A stretch of DNA of 64,000 nucleotides from Caballeronia humi (GTDB taxonomy: Bacteria > Pseudomonadota > Gammaproteobacteria > Burkholderiales > Burkholderiaceae), in assembly GCF_001544475.1 (NCBI RefSeq), contig NZ_FCNW02000030.1, positions 1-64,000 on the forward strand. Reading direction: 5' to 3'. The number at the start of each line of letters is the position of its first letter. The stretch's first letter is position 1. This document shows positions 45,786 to 55,391 of the stretch, piece after piece. A model generated the notes under the pieces. That model ran no database searches. It had not been told where the DNA came from and saw only the letters and a list, made by a program, of their open reading frames with translations. A program made the translations under genes and the position numbers.

Positions 45786-46000
45786 CGAGCGTAGCTATTC
45801 GATGACGGCATACGTCCTATGCGGCCGCGCTGTCTACCGGACGAGGCGATCGGAGTCTATCTTTGTCTTCAAGGCGCCGGGGAATAAACCTCCGGCGCAC
45901 AGGCACCGAGCGGGGCCGACGCTTTCTCTGCCCCTGCGCACACTTTCTAAAGACACTGAAGTGTGAGCCGCCTTTTTAATCGTCTTTGAAGGAGTTGAAA

Positions 46001-46318
46001 ATGGTTGATCAAAATGGACCTACCTATTTCGTCGTGTTCCACAGCCCCGGTCCCAAGTGGGTCACCGATAAACCCTACAACGAGCAACCGGGTTTCTACG
46101 ACCACGTCAAATACATCGATGACTGGTTCGAGAAGGGCGCGATTGTATTGAGCGGCCCGTTCATGGAGCCATCCGGTGGCATGGCAGCCGGCGGCATGGC
46201 GATCTTCAAGAGCACGGATTTGAAGGCGGCTACCGAACTCGGAACGGAGGATCCGACGGTCAAGTCCGGGTTGCTCAATGTGACTGTGAAGCCGTGGTGG
46301 GTACCGTTCCACCACTAG
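46001..46318 (+). CDS. YciI-family small protein
   Basis: This 105-residue ferredoxin-like-fold protein of the YCII-related group includes WVTDKPYNEQPGFYDHVKYIDDWFEKGAIVLSGPF. The HVKYIDDWFEKG segment carries the conserved His-Asp pair region. A close AAGGAG site decides the ATG at 46001. YciI-like proteins act as small hydrolases or dehalogenase/isomerase relatives; no substrate is known here. A 215-nt gap with a hairpin (about 45874-45898) separates it from the LysR gene. Confidence 0.8.
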   Translation: MVDQNGPTYFVVFHSPGPKWVTDKPYNEQPGFYDHVKYIDDWFEKGAIVLSGPFMEPSGGMAAGGMAIFKSTDLKAATELGTEDPTVKSGLLNVTVKPWWVPFHH

Positions 46319-46330
46319 GCACGGGAAGGT

Positions 46331-46368
46331 GCATGCTGCGTTCCGGCATCGAAGGATGCGCAGCATGC
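46331..46368. terminator. Long hairpin after the YciI gene
   Basis: GCATGCTGCG (46331-46340) and CGCAGCATGC (46359-46368) form a perfect 10-bp stem with an 18-nt loop. It lies between two convergent genes and lacks a T-run. Confidence 0.45.
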
Positions 46369-46392
46369 CGATGCTTCTACGTGGCGCGCCCG

Positions 46393-47715
46393 TCAGTGAA
46401 ACCACTTCATCATCAGCGTAGCGAAAACGATCATCCCCGCGCCTCCGATCCGCGTCGAAATCTGGGCAAACGGCATCAGCCCCATTCGGTTCGACGACGA
46501 CAGGATCGCGACATCGCCCGTGCCGCCCAGGCCGCTATGGCAAGCCGTGATGATCGCCGACTCGACCGGATACATCTTCAGCCACATGCCCACGAAGAAG
46601 CCCGAAATGATCATCGCGATCACGGTCGATGCGCAGATCACGAAGTAAGCCGGCGAAAACGCGCCGACCAGCTTGTCCCACGAAACGAACAGCGTGCCCA
46701 GTCCGACGAGAATCGCAAACGTCAGGTTCGTCGACATGAACTTGTACATCTGGTACGCGCCGATTTCCATCGATTCGGGAATCGCGTGAGCAAGCTTCAG
46801 CAACGCGGCTGCGACGATCATGAGCACCGGGCCAGGGATGCCAGTGACCGGTGCAAGCAGCGCACCGAGGATAAACAGCGTGCAGGCGAGCAGCAGTCCA
46901 AAACCCATCAGCCGCAAGTCGAGCGCGGACTCGGCCTTTTGCGCCTTGAGCAACTCCTGATCCTCGCCGGTGCGCACGAGGACGCCTTCGCCGCTAAAGA
47001 TGGGATGCTTTTCGCCGAATCGCTTGAGAATGCCGCTCGCCAGAATCGCGATGACGTTGCCGATCAGCGCAGCCGGAACCATCATCGCGATCAGGTGACC
47101 CTGCGCCGTGCCCGTGATCTCCGCATAGCCGATGGAGAGCGGCAAAATGCCTTCGCCGATGCCGCCGCCGAGGATCGGAATGACGATGTAAAAAAACACA
47201 TGCTTCGGGTCGTAGCCGAACAACAATCCCACAAGAATGCCCGCCGCGATCGCCGTCACCGTGCCCACCAGAAGGGGAACGAACATCTTGAGAAAGCCCT
47301 GGATCAGGATCTTCCGGTTCATCCCGAGAATGCTGCCCGCGACGAGACACGCGATGTACAGATACTGAAGGTTCGCGGTCTTCATCGTCGTGGTGATGGC
47401 CTTGAGCGTCGTGTCGTCCATCAGCTTGTAGCCGAGCAGGGCAGAGGGCACGAAGAGGCAAAGAATCGCGGGGCCGCCGATATGCCTGAAGAGCGGAATC
47501 CGCTTGCCGACTTCACCCAGCAGCAGTCCGGACAACATCAGCACGGCAAAGCCGCCGATCATGTCGTTGGGGAGCTTTTTCGTGACGATGGCGAGGACGG
47601 TGATGACAGCCACCGCGATGAACATCGGAACGGGCATTCCGCCGATCGTCAGTGTTGACCATGTCGCTCGCCGGCCGAGCGCCGGCACGCTCGCGTGCGT
47701 CGAGGTATTTTCCAT
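46393..47715 (-). CDS. 2-hydroxycarboxylate transporter family (CitS/MleP-like) symporter
   Basis: This 440-residue membrane protein of the 2-hydroxycarboxylate transporter family has about 11 hydrophobic helices. The glycine-rich reentrant motifs are ILGGGIGEGILPLS in the first half and CHSGLGGTGDVAIL in the second. The family co-transports citrate, malate, lactate or citramalate with sodium or protons. It is upstream neighbour to no enzyme but directly downstream of the LeuCD-like pair on the same strand, suggesting import of that enzyme's hydroxy-acid substrate or export of its product. Confidence 0.9.
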   Translation of the reverse strand: MENTSTHASVPALGRRATWSTLTIGGMPVPMFIAVAVITVLAIVTKKLPNDMIGGFAVLMLSGLLLGEVGKRIPLFRHIGGPAILCLFVPSALLGYKLMDDTTLKAITTTMKTANLQYLYIACLVAGSILGMNRKILIQGFLKMFVPLLVGTVTAIAAGILVGLLFGYDPKHVFFYIVIPILGGGIGEGILPLSIGYAEITGTAQGHLIAMMVPAALIGNVIAILASGILKRFGEKHPIFSGEGVLVRTGEDQELLKAQKAESALDLRLMGFGLLLACTLFILGALLAPVTGIPGPVLMIVAAALLKLAHAIPESMEIGAYQMYKFMSTNLTFAILVGLGTLFVSWDKLVGAFSPAYFVICASTVIAMIISGFFVGMWLKMYPVESAIITACHSGLGGTGDVAILSSSNRMGLMPFAQISTRIGGAGMIVFATLMMKWFH

Positions 47716-47786
47716 TTCACGTCTCCTGACAGGAATTGATTTACTGCTCTGCGGTGGCCCAACCAGTCTTCGCTGGTGTTACGTTC

Positions 47787-48425
47787 TCAGGCTGCGCGCT
47801 GTTGATTCGGAAGGTCGATCTTCATCCACGGGTGATCCGCGTAATGACGGGCTTCGAATGCGTCGATCGCTTTGGCATCGCTCAGCGTCATGCCGATCAT
47901 GTCCAGGCCTTCTACGAACATGTGCTTTTGCCGCGCGGGCAGATCGAACGGGAATTCGGAGCCGTCAGCGGTAATGACGCGCTGGCGCTGGACGTCGATC
48001 GTCAATTGGCTTTTCGCGGGGTCGCTGACGAGTTCCATCAACTTCGCCATCGCCGACGGATCGAGCATCACGAGCAGCAGGCGATTGTTAAGCGCGTTGA
48101 AATAAAAGATCTCGCCGAAGCTGGGCGCGATCACTGCTTCGAAACCGGCTTGCTGCAAGCCCCAGACAGCGTGTTCGCGACTGGAGCCGCAGCCGAAGTT
48201 CGCGCCGGTGACGAGAATCCGGGCGTCGCGATATTCAGCCTTGTTGAGCACGAACTCTTCTTTCGGGGCGCCGGAGGCGTCAGTGCGAAGGTCGTACAGG
48301 ACGCCGCGCGCCAAACCCGACTTGTCGATGCCGAAGAGGAACTGCTTCGGCATGATCTGGTCGGTGTCGAGGTTGTTGAGGGGCAGGGGTGCGGCGATCC
48401 CGGCTACCGTTTCGTGCTTAGACAT
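47787..48425 (-). CDS. LeuD-like small subunit of an aconitase-family hydro-lyase
   Basis: This 212-residue swivel-domain subunit has the conserved [21 protein letters not shown] loop and [20 protein letters not shown]. It is homologous to 3-isopropylmalate dehydratase small subunit. Context (no leuB or leuA, but a 2-hydroxycarboxylate carrier and a LysR gene) suggests a catabolic paralogue acting on malate, citramalate or a similar acid. Its ATG overlaps the intact reading frame of the large-subunit gene by 8 nt, showing that the two were coupled before the frameshift in the large subunit. Confidence 0.88.
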   Translation of the reverse strand: MSKHETVAGIAAPLPLNNLDTDQIMPKQFLFGIDKSGLARGVLYDLRTDASGAPKEEFVLNKAEYRDARILVTGANFGCGSSREHAVWGLQQAGFEAVIAPSFGEIFYFNALNNRLLLVMLDPSAMAKLMELVSDPAKSQLTIDVQRQRVITADGSEFPFDLPARQKHMFVEGLDMIGMTLSDAKAIDAFEARHYADHPWMKIDLPNQQRAA

Positions 48426-49829
48426 GATTGAACCCCTTGCGTACGTCGACGATGCGTCCGGCGAGCGCGGCGGCTGCGGCCATCGCCGGGCTCATGAGAT
48501 GGGTGCGTGCGCCGCGACCCTGGCGGCCTTCGAATTTCGGTTGGTCGTCGAGGCGCAGCGCTGGCCGGGTTCGAGGATGTCGTCGTTCATCGCGAGACAC
48601 ATCGAGCAGCCGGGCTGGCGCCACTCGAATCCCGCTTCAATCAGCGTGTTCGCGATGCCTTCGCGTTCCGCCTGCTCGCGGACCATGCCCGAACCGGGGA
48701 CGACCATCGCGCGCACCGACGGCGCGACCTTGTGCCCGCGCACGACATCGGCGACGGCCCGCAAGTCTTCGATGCGCGCGTTCGTGCACGAGCCGATGAA
48801 GACGTGATCGATGGCGAGACCATCGATCACCTGGCCCGCGTCGAGTCCCATGTAGGTCAACGCCTTCGACGCGTTGTGGCGTTCGAGCGGGTCCGCCGAC
48901 AGTTCAGGGATGTGATCGGCTATCGATATCGCCTGATCCGGGCTCGTGCCCCACGTCACGAAGGGCGCGACGACGTTCGCGTCGAAGCGGTGCGTGACGT
49001 CGAACGTGGCGTCGTCGTCGGACTTGAGCTGCTTCCATTGCTCGGCGGCCGCGGCGATATCGTGCGGCGACAAGTCCTTGATCCGATCGGTCACGTAGTT
49101 GACCGTGGTGTCGTCCGGCGCGATCAGTGCGCCGCGCGCGCCGGCTTCGACGGTCATGTTGCACAACGTCATGCGCGCTTCCGCCGACAACGCCGCGATC
49201 GCCGCCCCACTGTATTCGACCGCGAATCCACGCGCGCCTTGCGCGCCGATCTTCGAGATGATGTAGAGCACGAGATCCTTCGATGTCGTGGCTTCCGGAA
49301 GCCTTCCGTCGACGTGAATGCGCATGTCTCGCGCCACGCGGTAGACGAGCGTCTGCGTAGCCAGCACATGTTCGACTTCCGATGTGCCGATGCCGAAACC
49401 CAGCGCGCCCAACGCGCCATAGGTCGTCGTGTGGCTGTCGCCGCACAGCACCACCATGCCGGGGCGAATCAGCCCGATTTCCGGCGCGACGACGTGTTCG
49501 ATCCCTTGCTCGCGGTCCTTCACATCGAACAGGTGGATGCCGTGCTTCCGGCAATTGCGCGTGAAGTTGCTGGCTTGATGCGCGGCCGCATCGATCATGA
49601 TCGTGCGCTTGTCGACCGCGACCGGATGCGTCGGAATCACGTGATCGACGATGCCCATCTGCTTCTCCGGGCAGCGCACGGGCAGGTTCTTCTCGGCAAG
49701 CCCCGCGAACGCCTGCGGGCTCGTGTATTCGTTCATGATGTGCAGGTCGGCATACAGCGCGACGTGCTGCTCATCGACTCGAAAAACCGTGTGGCTTGCC
49801 ACGATCTTTTGGTAAAGCGTCTGTCCCAT
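48418..49829 (-). pseudogene. LeuC-like large subunit with a one-base frameshift
   Basis: This aconitase-family large subunit retains the 4Fe-4S cysteines (VFIGSCTNARI and [11 protein letters not shown]). At about 48533-48538 one base is missing in the conserved NRNFEGRQG block. The frame then reads [16 protein letters not shown] and stops at 48492 (445 residues). The other frame continues correctly through [18 protein letters not shown] to 48418, which would give the normal ~470 residues. Lost parts include the arginine of the FEGR motif, equivalent to a substrate-binding aconitase residue. Start at 49829 has GGAGAGAG before it. Confidence 0.82.
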
Positions 49830-49945
49830 GTCTCTCTCCAAACTCGTTTGAACGATCGCTTCCCGACCGTTGAAGCGAGTTTAATTCGGAAGCATGGGTG
49901 ATAAAATGCAGACTCTCTTAACCTACTCTTCAGTTTAATTTAACA

Positions 49946-50848
49946 ATGGACCCGATCGCCGACCTGGAGTTTTTTGCGCGACTGGTGACGCAGGGCAGCC
50001 TTTCGGCGTTGGCGCGGGACCTGGGCGTCACGCCGCCCGCGATCAGCGCACGGTTGAGCCAACTGGAGCGGCGGCTCGGCGTGAAGCTGTTGAACCGCAC
50101 GACGCGCCGGCTCGCCATGACGCAGGAAGGCGAGCTTTATCTCGGGACGGGTTCGAAGCTGCTTGAACAGGTGCAGGAACTGGAGCGCATGGTGTCCAGC
50201 AGCCGCGAATTGCCGCGCGGGTTGTTAAAGGTGAACGCAACGTTTGGCTTCGGTCGTCGTCATATCGTCCCGGCGCTTTCGGAATTTCGGCGGCAGTATC
50301 CGGATGTGGAGGTGCAACTGGATCTGACCGACCGCCCGGTGAATCTGGCCGAGTTCGCGTTCGATGTCGGCATCCGCTTTGGCGATCTGCCGGATCAGCG
50401 CGTCGTGGGAAGAAAGCTCACGACGAACCGGCGCTTCGTGTGCGCATCGCCGGGGTATCTGGAGCAGCACGGCATACCGAACGTCCCCGACGATTTGCGA
50501 ACCCACCGATGCATCGTGCTGCGAGAAAACGATACCGCCTACGGCACGTGGCATTTCACCAAGGGCAAGCGGCACGAGCTTGTGAAAGTGCAGGGGACGA
50601 TGAGCAGCAACGACGGCGAAGCGACGCTGCGCTGGGCGCTCGACGGGCACGGCGTACTCGTGCGTTCGGAGTGGGACGCGCAATCCTTCATCGATGCGGG
50701 AACGCTCACGCGCGTGCTTCCCGATTGGTCGCTTCCCGCGGCCGACATCTACGCCATTTACCCGGAGCGGCTGAATCTGTCGGCGAAGGTGCGCATTTTC
50801 ATCGAGTTTCTGGATCAGTATCTGAAGCGGCTTGCCCCAAGTGCGTGA
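49946..50848 (+). CDS. LysR-family regulator, divergent from the LeuCD-like operon
   Basis: This 300-residue LysR regulator has a winged helix (VTQGSLSALARDLGVTPPAISARLSQLE) and an effector domain with TDRPVNLAEFAFDVGIRFGDLP, as in the TtdR/DmlR-like group that controls malate and tartrate genes. It is divergent from the LeuC-like gene with a 116-nt spacer, so it likely controls that operon and the transporter. Its last 50 nt overlap the 3' end of the convergent LysR gene. Confidence 0.88.
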   Translation: MDPIADLEFFARLVTQGSLSALARDLGVTPPAISARLSQLERRLGVKLLNRTTRRLAMTQEGELYLGTGSKLLEQVQELERMVSSSRELPRGLLKVNATFGFGRRHIVPALSEFRRQYPDVEVQLDLTDRPVNLAEFAFDVGIRFGDLPDQRVVGRKLTTNRRFVCASPGYLEQHGIPNVPDDLRTHRCIVLRENDTAYGTWHFTKGKRHELVKVQGTMSSNDGEATLRWALDGHGVLVRSEWDAQSFIDAGTLTRVLPDWSLPAADIYAIYPERLNLSAKVRIFIEFLDQYLKRLAPSA

Positions 50849-51803
50849 CCTTCCGGCCAGTTCTTTTTCTCCGCTCAGGAACATGCTCGTTCACGTCGAC
50901 TGGGACAAAAGGTGCCTGAAGGTGATCGACCAGAAAATCAATGAAGGCTCGCGCCCGAGCTGTTTGATTGCGCTGCCGCGGATAGTAGACAAAGAGGTCG
51001 GCTGAAGGGATCACCGTGTTCGGCAGCACGAGTTTGAGCCGTCCGCTCTGGAGATACTTCGCGAGATCCCACTCCGAGCGAATCAGAATCCCGTGCCCAT
51101 CGAGCGCCCATCGCAGGACGATGTCGCCATCGTTGCTCGATAGCGCGCCTTTCACCTTCAGCGCTTCGATGTGGTCGTTCACGATGTAGCGCCACACGCC
51201 GTACGCATCATCGTTCTGCCGATGAATGATGCAACGATGATGCAGTAAATTCTCGACGCGCTCGGGCGTGCCGAACCGTTCGAGATACTTCGGCGAAGCG
51301 CAAAGAAACCGGCGATTGCTCATGATGCGCCGCGCGCTGAGGCGGCTGTCCGGCAGTTCGCCGAATCGTATCGCCATGTCGAATGCGCCTTCCACCAGAT
51401 CGACGGGCCGATCCGTGACCTCGAACTGAATCTCGACGTGCGGGAAGCGCTTCGCGAACTCCGACACGAGCGGCGCGATCGTCGTCCGGCCGAAGCCGAG
51501 CGTCGCGTTCACACGCAACAGACCCTGCGGATCGCTCCGCGCGCCGGAGATCGCTTCCTCCATCTCGCGCACTTGCCCGACGATCTGCGTCGCGTAACGC
51601 AGGTACGTTTCGCCCTCGGGCGTCAGGCTGACGCTGCGCGTCGTCCGGTTGACGAGCCGCGCGTCAAGCCGTTTCTCGATGATGCCGAGCCGCTTCGTCG
51701 CTGCCGGCGGTGTCAGATCGAGCGCGCGCGCAGCTCCAGACATGCTCTTCAGCTTCGCGAGCAAGATGAAGAATTCGAAGTCGGTTGCCGAGTCGTTATT
51801 CAC
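50799..51803 (-). CDS. LysR-family regulator, divergent from D-tartrate dehydratase
   Basis: This LysR regulator, about 334 residues from a GTG at 51803, has a winged helix (KSMSGAARALDLTPPAATKRLGIIE) and the TDRPVDLVEGAFDMAIRFGELP effector region. The second block is closely similar to the same block of the neighbouring LysR, so the two are paralogues. ATG at 51839 is an alternative, but the palindrome at 51799 would then be coding. It is divergent from the tartrate dehydratase gene, which it probably activates. The 3' end overlaps the other LysR gene by 50 nt. Confidence 0.85.
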   Translation of the reverse strand: MNNDSATDFEFFILLAKLKSMSGAARALDLTPPAATKRLGIIEKRLDARLVNRTTRSVSLTPEGETYLRYATQIVGQVREMEEAISGARSDPQGLLRVNATLGFGRTTIAPLVSEFAKRFPHVEIQFEVTDRPVDLVEGAFDMAIRFGELPDSRLSARRIMSNRRFLCASPKYLERFGTPERVENLLHHRCIIHRQNDDAYGVWRYIVNDHIEALKVKGALSSNDGDIVLRWALDGHGILIRSEWDLAKYLQSGRLKLVLPNTVIPSADLFVYYPRQRNQTARARAFIDFLVDHLQAPFVPVDVNEHVPERRKRTGRKVTHLGQAASDTDPETR

Positions 51804-51813
51804 TTTGAGTGAA
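51799..51813. promoter_or_regulatory. Palindrome between LysR and tartrate dehydratase genes
   Basis: TTCACT-TTG-AGTGAA, a 15-bp inverted repeat of LysR-box type, lies about 110 nt before the dehydratase start and at the 5' end of the LysR gene. That suits autoregulation and activation. Confidence 0.5.
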
Positions 51814-51921
51814 GAATGAAATGAAAACAAGTGAATCATAGCGCCACTTTTCACGCATAACCTAGCGACTCCTACAGCCCGACACCGATACCGACCAGCG
51901 GGCATCACTCTGGAGACAGCC

Positions 51922-53088
51922 ATGAGAATCGTTGAAATCCGCGAAAAGACCGTTCCGATCAGCTCCCCGATCCGCAATGCCTATATCGACTTCAGCAAGA
52001 TGACGCTGAGTCTCGTCGCGGTCGTCACTGACGTGATCCGCGACGGCAAGCCGGTGATCGGCTACGGCTTCAATTCGAACGGCCGCTACGGGCAGGGCAA
52101 GCTGATGCGCGAGCGCTTCATTCCGCGTCTGCTCGAAGCCGATCCCGCCTCCCTCGTCAACGATGCCGGCGACAACCTCGACCCGCACAAGATCTGGGCG
52201 ACGATGTTCACGAATGAAAAGCCCGGCGGTCACGGCGAGCGTTCCGTCGCGATCGGCACGATCGACATGGCCGTGTGGGATGCCGTCGCGAAGATCGAAG
52301 GCAAGCCGCTGTTTCAACTGCTTGCGGACCGCTACGGCAATGGCACGCCGGACCGCAAAATCTTCGTGTACGCCGCCGGCGGTTACTACTATCCGGGCCA
52401 GGATCACGGCAAGCTGAAGGACGAGATGCGCAGCTACATCGACCGGGGCTATACGGTCGTGAAGAAGAAAATCGGCGGCGCCTCACTCGATGAAGATCTG
52501 CGCCGCATCGATTCGATTCTGAGCGTGCTCGGCGATGGCCAGAAGCTCGCGGTCGATGCCAACGGCCGCTTCGATCTCGACACCGCGATTCAATACGCGA
52601 AGGCGCTCTCGCAATACGACCTGTTCTGGTACGAGGAACCGGGCGACCCGCTCGACTACGAACTGCAGGCGACGCTGCGCAACTACTACGACAAGCCGAT
52701 GGCAACCGGAGAAGACCTCTTTTCGATGCAGGACGCGCGCAACCTGATCCGCTACGGCGGCATGCGCGCCGATCGCGACTGGCTGCAATTCGACTGCGCG
52801 CTGAGCTACGGCCTCGTCGAATATCTGCGCACGCTCGACATGCTGCATGAGCACGGCTGGTCGGCGAAACGCTGCATTCCGCACGGCGGGCATCAGATGT
52901 CGCTAAACATCGCGGCTGGTTTGGGCCTTGGCGGCAATGAATCGTATCCGGACCTGTTCCAGCCCTACGGCGGCTTCCCCGACGGCGTGAAGGTCGATGG
53001 CGGCTACATCACCATGCCGGACCTGCCCGGCATCGGCTTCGAAGGCAAAGCCGATCTCTTCGCCGAGATGCAAAAGCTTTCCGCATAA
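51922..53088 (+). CDS. tarD: D(-)-tartrate dehydratase (enolase superfamily)
   Basis: This 388-residue enolase-superfamily protein has the general-base motif VVKKKIGG at about 180-186, metal ligands in VDANGRF (about 212), EEPGDP (about 238) and GEDLF (about 264), and HGGHQMS (about 321). Spacing and flanking sequence agree closely with the characterised Bradyrhizobium enzyme, which dehydrates D-tartrate to oxaloacetate. Control by the divergent LysR gene is likely. The 2-hydroxycarboxylate carrier 4 kb away could supply tartrate. Confidence 0.88.
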   Translation: MRIVEIREKTVPISSPIRNAYIDFSKMTLSLVAVVTDVIRDGKPVIGYGFNSNGRYGQGKLMRERFIPRLLEADPASLVNDAGDNLDPHKIWATMFTNEKPGGHGERSVAIGTIDMAVWDAVAKIEGKPLFQLLADRYGNGTPDRKIFVYAAGGYYYPGQDHGKLKDEMRSYIDRGYTVVKKKIGGASLDEDLRRIDSILSVLGDGQKLAVDANGRFDLDTAIQYAKALSQYDLFWYEEPGDPLDYELQATLRNYYDKPMATGEDLFSMQDARNLIRYGGMRADRDWLQFDCALSYGLVEYLRTLDMLHEHGWSAKRCIPHGGHQMSLNIAAGLGLGGNESYPDLFQPYGGFPDGVKVDGGYITMPDLPGIGFEGKADLFAEMQKLSA

Positions 53089-53110
53089 GCCTTCAAAAAG
53101 AGCGCCGACC

Positions 53111-54166
53111 CTACCGCGACACTTTCGCCTCGATCACCCGATGCACGAACCTCAGCTTCTTCACCGCAGCAGGAGCGAGCGCGAACGGATACGGGTCCGG
53201 CATCCCGAGACTTCGATTCAGGCTGTTCATCGCATAGGTGAGCGGAAACCACTGCTTCATCAGGCTATCGAAGCTCGGCGGACCCGCGAGCGCCTGTGCC
53301 GCAAACTTCGGGTCTCGGGGATTCGCGGGCGTCATGCCGATCCCGCACGCCTGCGCGGTATCGATCGTATCGACGATATGCAGGTAGTGCGCCCACGTTT
53401 CCGCCCAGTCCTCCCACGGGTGCATCGTCGCGTAGGCGCTCACGTGCGTGGCGCCCCAGTCCGCCGGCGCGCCCATCCGATAGTGACGCTCCAGGGCCTC
53501 GCTGTAACTGACGCGCTCATCGCCGAACAGCGCGCGGAAGCTCCTGAGATGCGGCGTTCCGGCGACGAGCCGATCAAAGTAATAGTGTCCGATCTCGTGC
53601 CTGAAGTGCCCGAGCAACGTCCGATACGGCTCGCCCATCGCGACCCGCACGCGCTCGCGACGGACATCGTTCGCCTCCGCGATATTCATCGTGATCAGGC
53701 CGTTGTCGTGGCCAGTCAGCACCTTGTTGCCGCGACGGTTCTCCAGAAACTCGAACTGCAACCCGGCGTTCGGGTCCTCTTCCCGCGTATCGACGCGCAA
53801 TCCCAACGCCGCGAGCGTGTAGAGCAGCCGCCGCTTCGCCGCCTCCATCCTGAACCAGTAATAACGCCTTCGACGCGCCTTGAGGTTAGGAATCACCGCC
53901 GTCAGACGACAAGAATGGCAAAGCGGATCGGCTGAACTGGCTGGCACCATCCAGTTGCATATCTTCTCGACGGCGTAGTTACGACACGGTTTGTAGCGGA
54001 CGTCGCTCGCGCCAGGCTTCATTTCCCACGATCCGTCCTTCGCCTTCTCGAATGCGCTCATGTCCGACGTTTCCGGAATGAACCCGAGCGCGATGCCGCA
54101 GCGTTCGCATCGAACGTTCTCGAAGAAAATCAAATGCCCGCAGCTCGTGCAGTGAAACGTCTTCAT
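53111..54166 (-). CDS. Zinc-binding metallopeptidase-like protein with N-terminal zinc ribbon
   Basis: This 351-residue protein starts with a CxxC zinc ribbon (CTSCGHLIFFENVRCERCG). A second cysteine group lies near residues 60-85. A gluzincin-type HEIGH motif (GHFRHEIGHYYFDRL, about 190-200) is followed by a possible third ligand in WEDWAETWAHYL. It belongs to a conserved bacterial family of predicted zinc peptidases. It lies 13 nt after the transglutaminase-like gene, and the pair recurs in proteobacteria as I recall. Substrate unknown; cytoplasmic by lack of signal. Confidence 0.85.
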   Translation of the reverse strand: MKTFHCTSCGHLIFFENVRCERCGIALGFIPETSDMSAFEKAKDGSWEMKPGASDVRYKPCRNYAVEKICNWMVPASSADPLCHSCRLTAVIPNLKARRRRYYWFRMEAAKRRLLYTLAALGLRVDTREEDPNAGLQFEFLENRRGNKVLTGHDNGLITMNIAEANDVRRERVRVAMGEPYRTLLGHFRHEIGHYYFDRLVAGTPHLRSFRALFGDERVSYSEALERHYRMGAPADWGATHVSAYATMHPWEDWAETWAHYLHIVDTIDTAQACGIGMTPANPRDPKFAAQALAGPPSFDSLMKQWFPLTYAMNSLNRSLGMPDPYPFALAPAAVKKLRFVHRVIEAKVSR

Positions 54167-54179
54167 GGCGGACGCCGCA

Positions 54180-54986
54180 TCAGACAGGCTCGCAGATCAC
54201 GGCGAATCCGGACAGCGCCGCCGGTCCGAAGGTCATGCTGATGGGAACGTCGGTTGCATCGCGGCCGCGCGCCATCAAGACGCGGCCGGTGCGCGGTGCG
54301 TTGTTGCGCGGATCGAAGGTCTGCCACGTGCCGCCGAGGTACGCCTCGAACCACGCGCAAAAGTCCTGCGATGCATACGGTGGCGGCAGATTGACATCGC
54401 TGATGTAGCCGGTGCAATAGCGCGCGGGAATATTCATCGCGCGGCACAGCGCGACGGCCAGATGAGCGTAATCCCGGCACACGCCGATCGCTTCCTGGTG
54501 CGCCCCGTAAGCGGTTCGCGTGGGGCGCGCCGTCTTGTAGTCGAACTTGATGTGCGAGTGCGCGTAGTCGCAGATCGCTTGCACGCGCGGGCGTCCCGAA
54601 GGCAAGCCGCCGAACATTTGCCACGCCACGTCGGAGAGCAAGTCCGTTTCGCAGTAGCGGCTGCCCAGCAGGAACTGAAGGCAATCGGAGGGGAGCTCTT
54701 CGACGGCGTGCTGGCGGTCGTCGGCGGGGTAGGTTTCGTGCGTATCGGGCACTTCGAGCACGCCCTCAGCCGACACCGACAACGATCCGTACGACGGGGT
54801 CACGATGCGTGTGCACAGGTTGCCGAACCCGTCGTAATACTGAGTGAGCGGCACGGGCGGATCGAAGACGATGCGATCGGGAACGATCACGCTGTCCACC
54901 ATCGACGGATGCGTGTTCAGCATGAGGACCGCAGGCGTCGCGTGCGGACATGTGTAGGTCAATTCGAAGCCAACGCGGAGTTTCAT
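54180..54986 (-). CDS. Transglutaminase-like cysteine protease family protein
   Basis: This 268-residue protein has a bacterial transglutaminase-like N-terminal beta domain. The transglutaminase core holds GVCRDYAHLAVALCRAMNIPARY (nucleophile Cys), DFCAWFEAYLGGTWQTFDP (His position replaced by Cys-Ala-Trp-Phe context; the usual motif is HAW) and the DP aspartate. The Cys in place of the usual His in HAW is noteworthy. It is the first gene of a two-gene operon with the zinc peptidase-like gene. Function uncertain. Confidence 0.82.
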   Translation of the reverse strand: MKLRVGFELTYTCPHATPAVLMLNTHPSMVDSVIVPDRIVFDPPVPLTQYYDGFGNLCTRIVTPSYGSLSVSAEGVLEVPDTHETYPADDRQHAVEELPSDCLQFLLGSRYCETDLLSDVAWQMFGGLPSGRPRVQAICDYAHSHIKFDYKTARPTRTAYGAHQEAIGVCRDYAHLAVALCRAMNIPARYCTGYISDVNLPPPYASQDFCAWFEAYLGGTWQTFDPRNNAPRTGRVLMARGRDATDVPISMTFGPAALSGFAVICEPV

Positions 54987-55391
54987 TTGACCTGCGCCTT
55001 ACTTGGATAATCGATAAATTTCGCCTCGCAGGTCTTTGCGCGAGGCGGCGGTTCTACGGGTAAGTGGTGCGCGGAGGGAGGCTCACAATGGCGCCTGTCG
55101 GCATGCTAATGCCGCAACCGTTGTTCCCGGTGGGATCGTGCTCGCCCAAAAAAGCGCAACGGACACGCTTCCAGCACGACTGTAAAGCAAAATAAGAGCC
55201 AACTGCCTACAGGCAGTGCTGCGTGGGCGAAAAGCACTTTGGCGCGAGCCGTTTTGTCGGCGGTTGATTCCCTACCAGTCAAAGTTGCGCGTTGGTGGTC
55301 AGGGCGCCCGCAATCGCTGAGCAGGTATCCTTTCCGCATGCCGATGTCGTCGGCGTCGAAGAACTCAAAATCACAATACGGAGACAGCGCT
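54987..55391. other. 405-nt intergenic region
   Basis: No convincing gene is present. It holds the promoters of two divergent genes and a small hairpin ACTGCC-TACA-GGCAGT at 55202-55217. Frames running through it have no family resemblance. Confidence 0.6.

Noticed and set aside
48418-48624. Separate small gene at the end of the LeuC-like frame
   Set aside because: Its sequence is the missing C-terminus of LeuC in the other frame, so it is part of the frameshifted gene.
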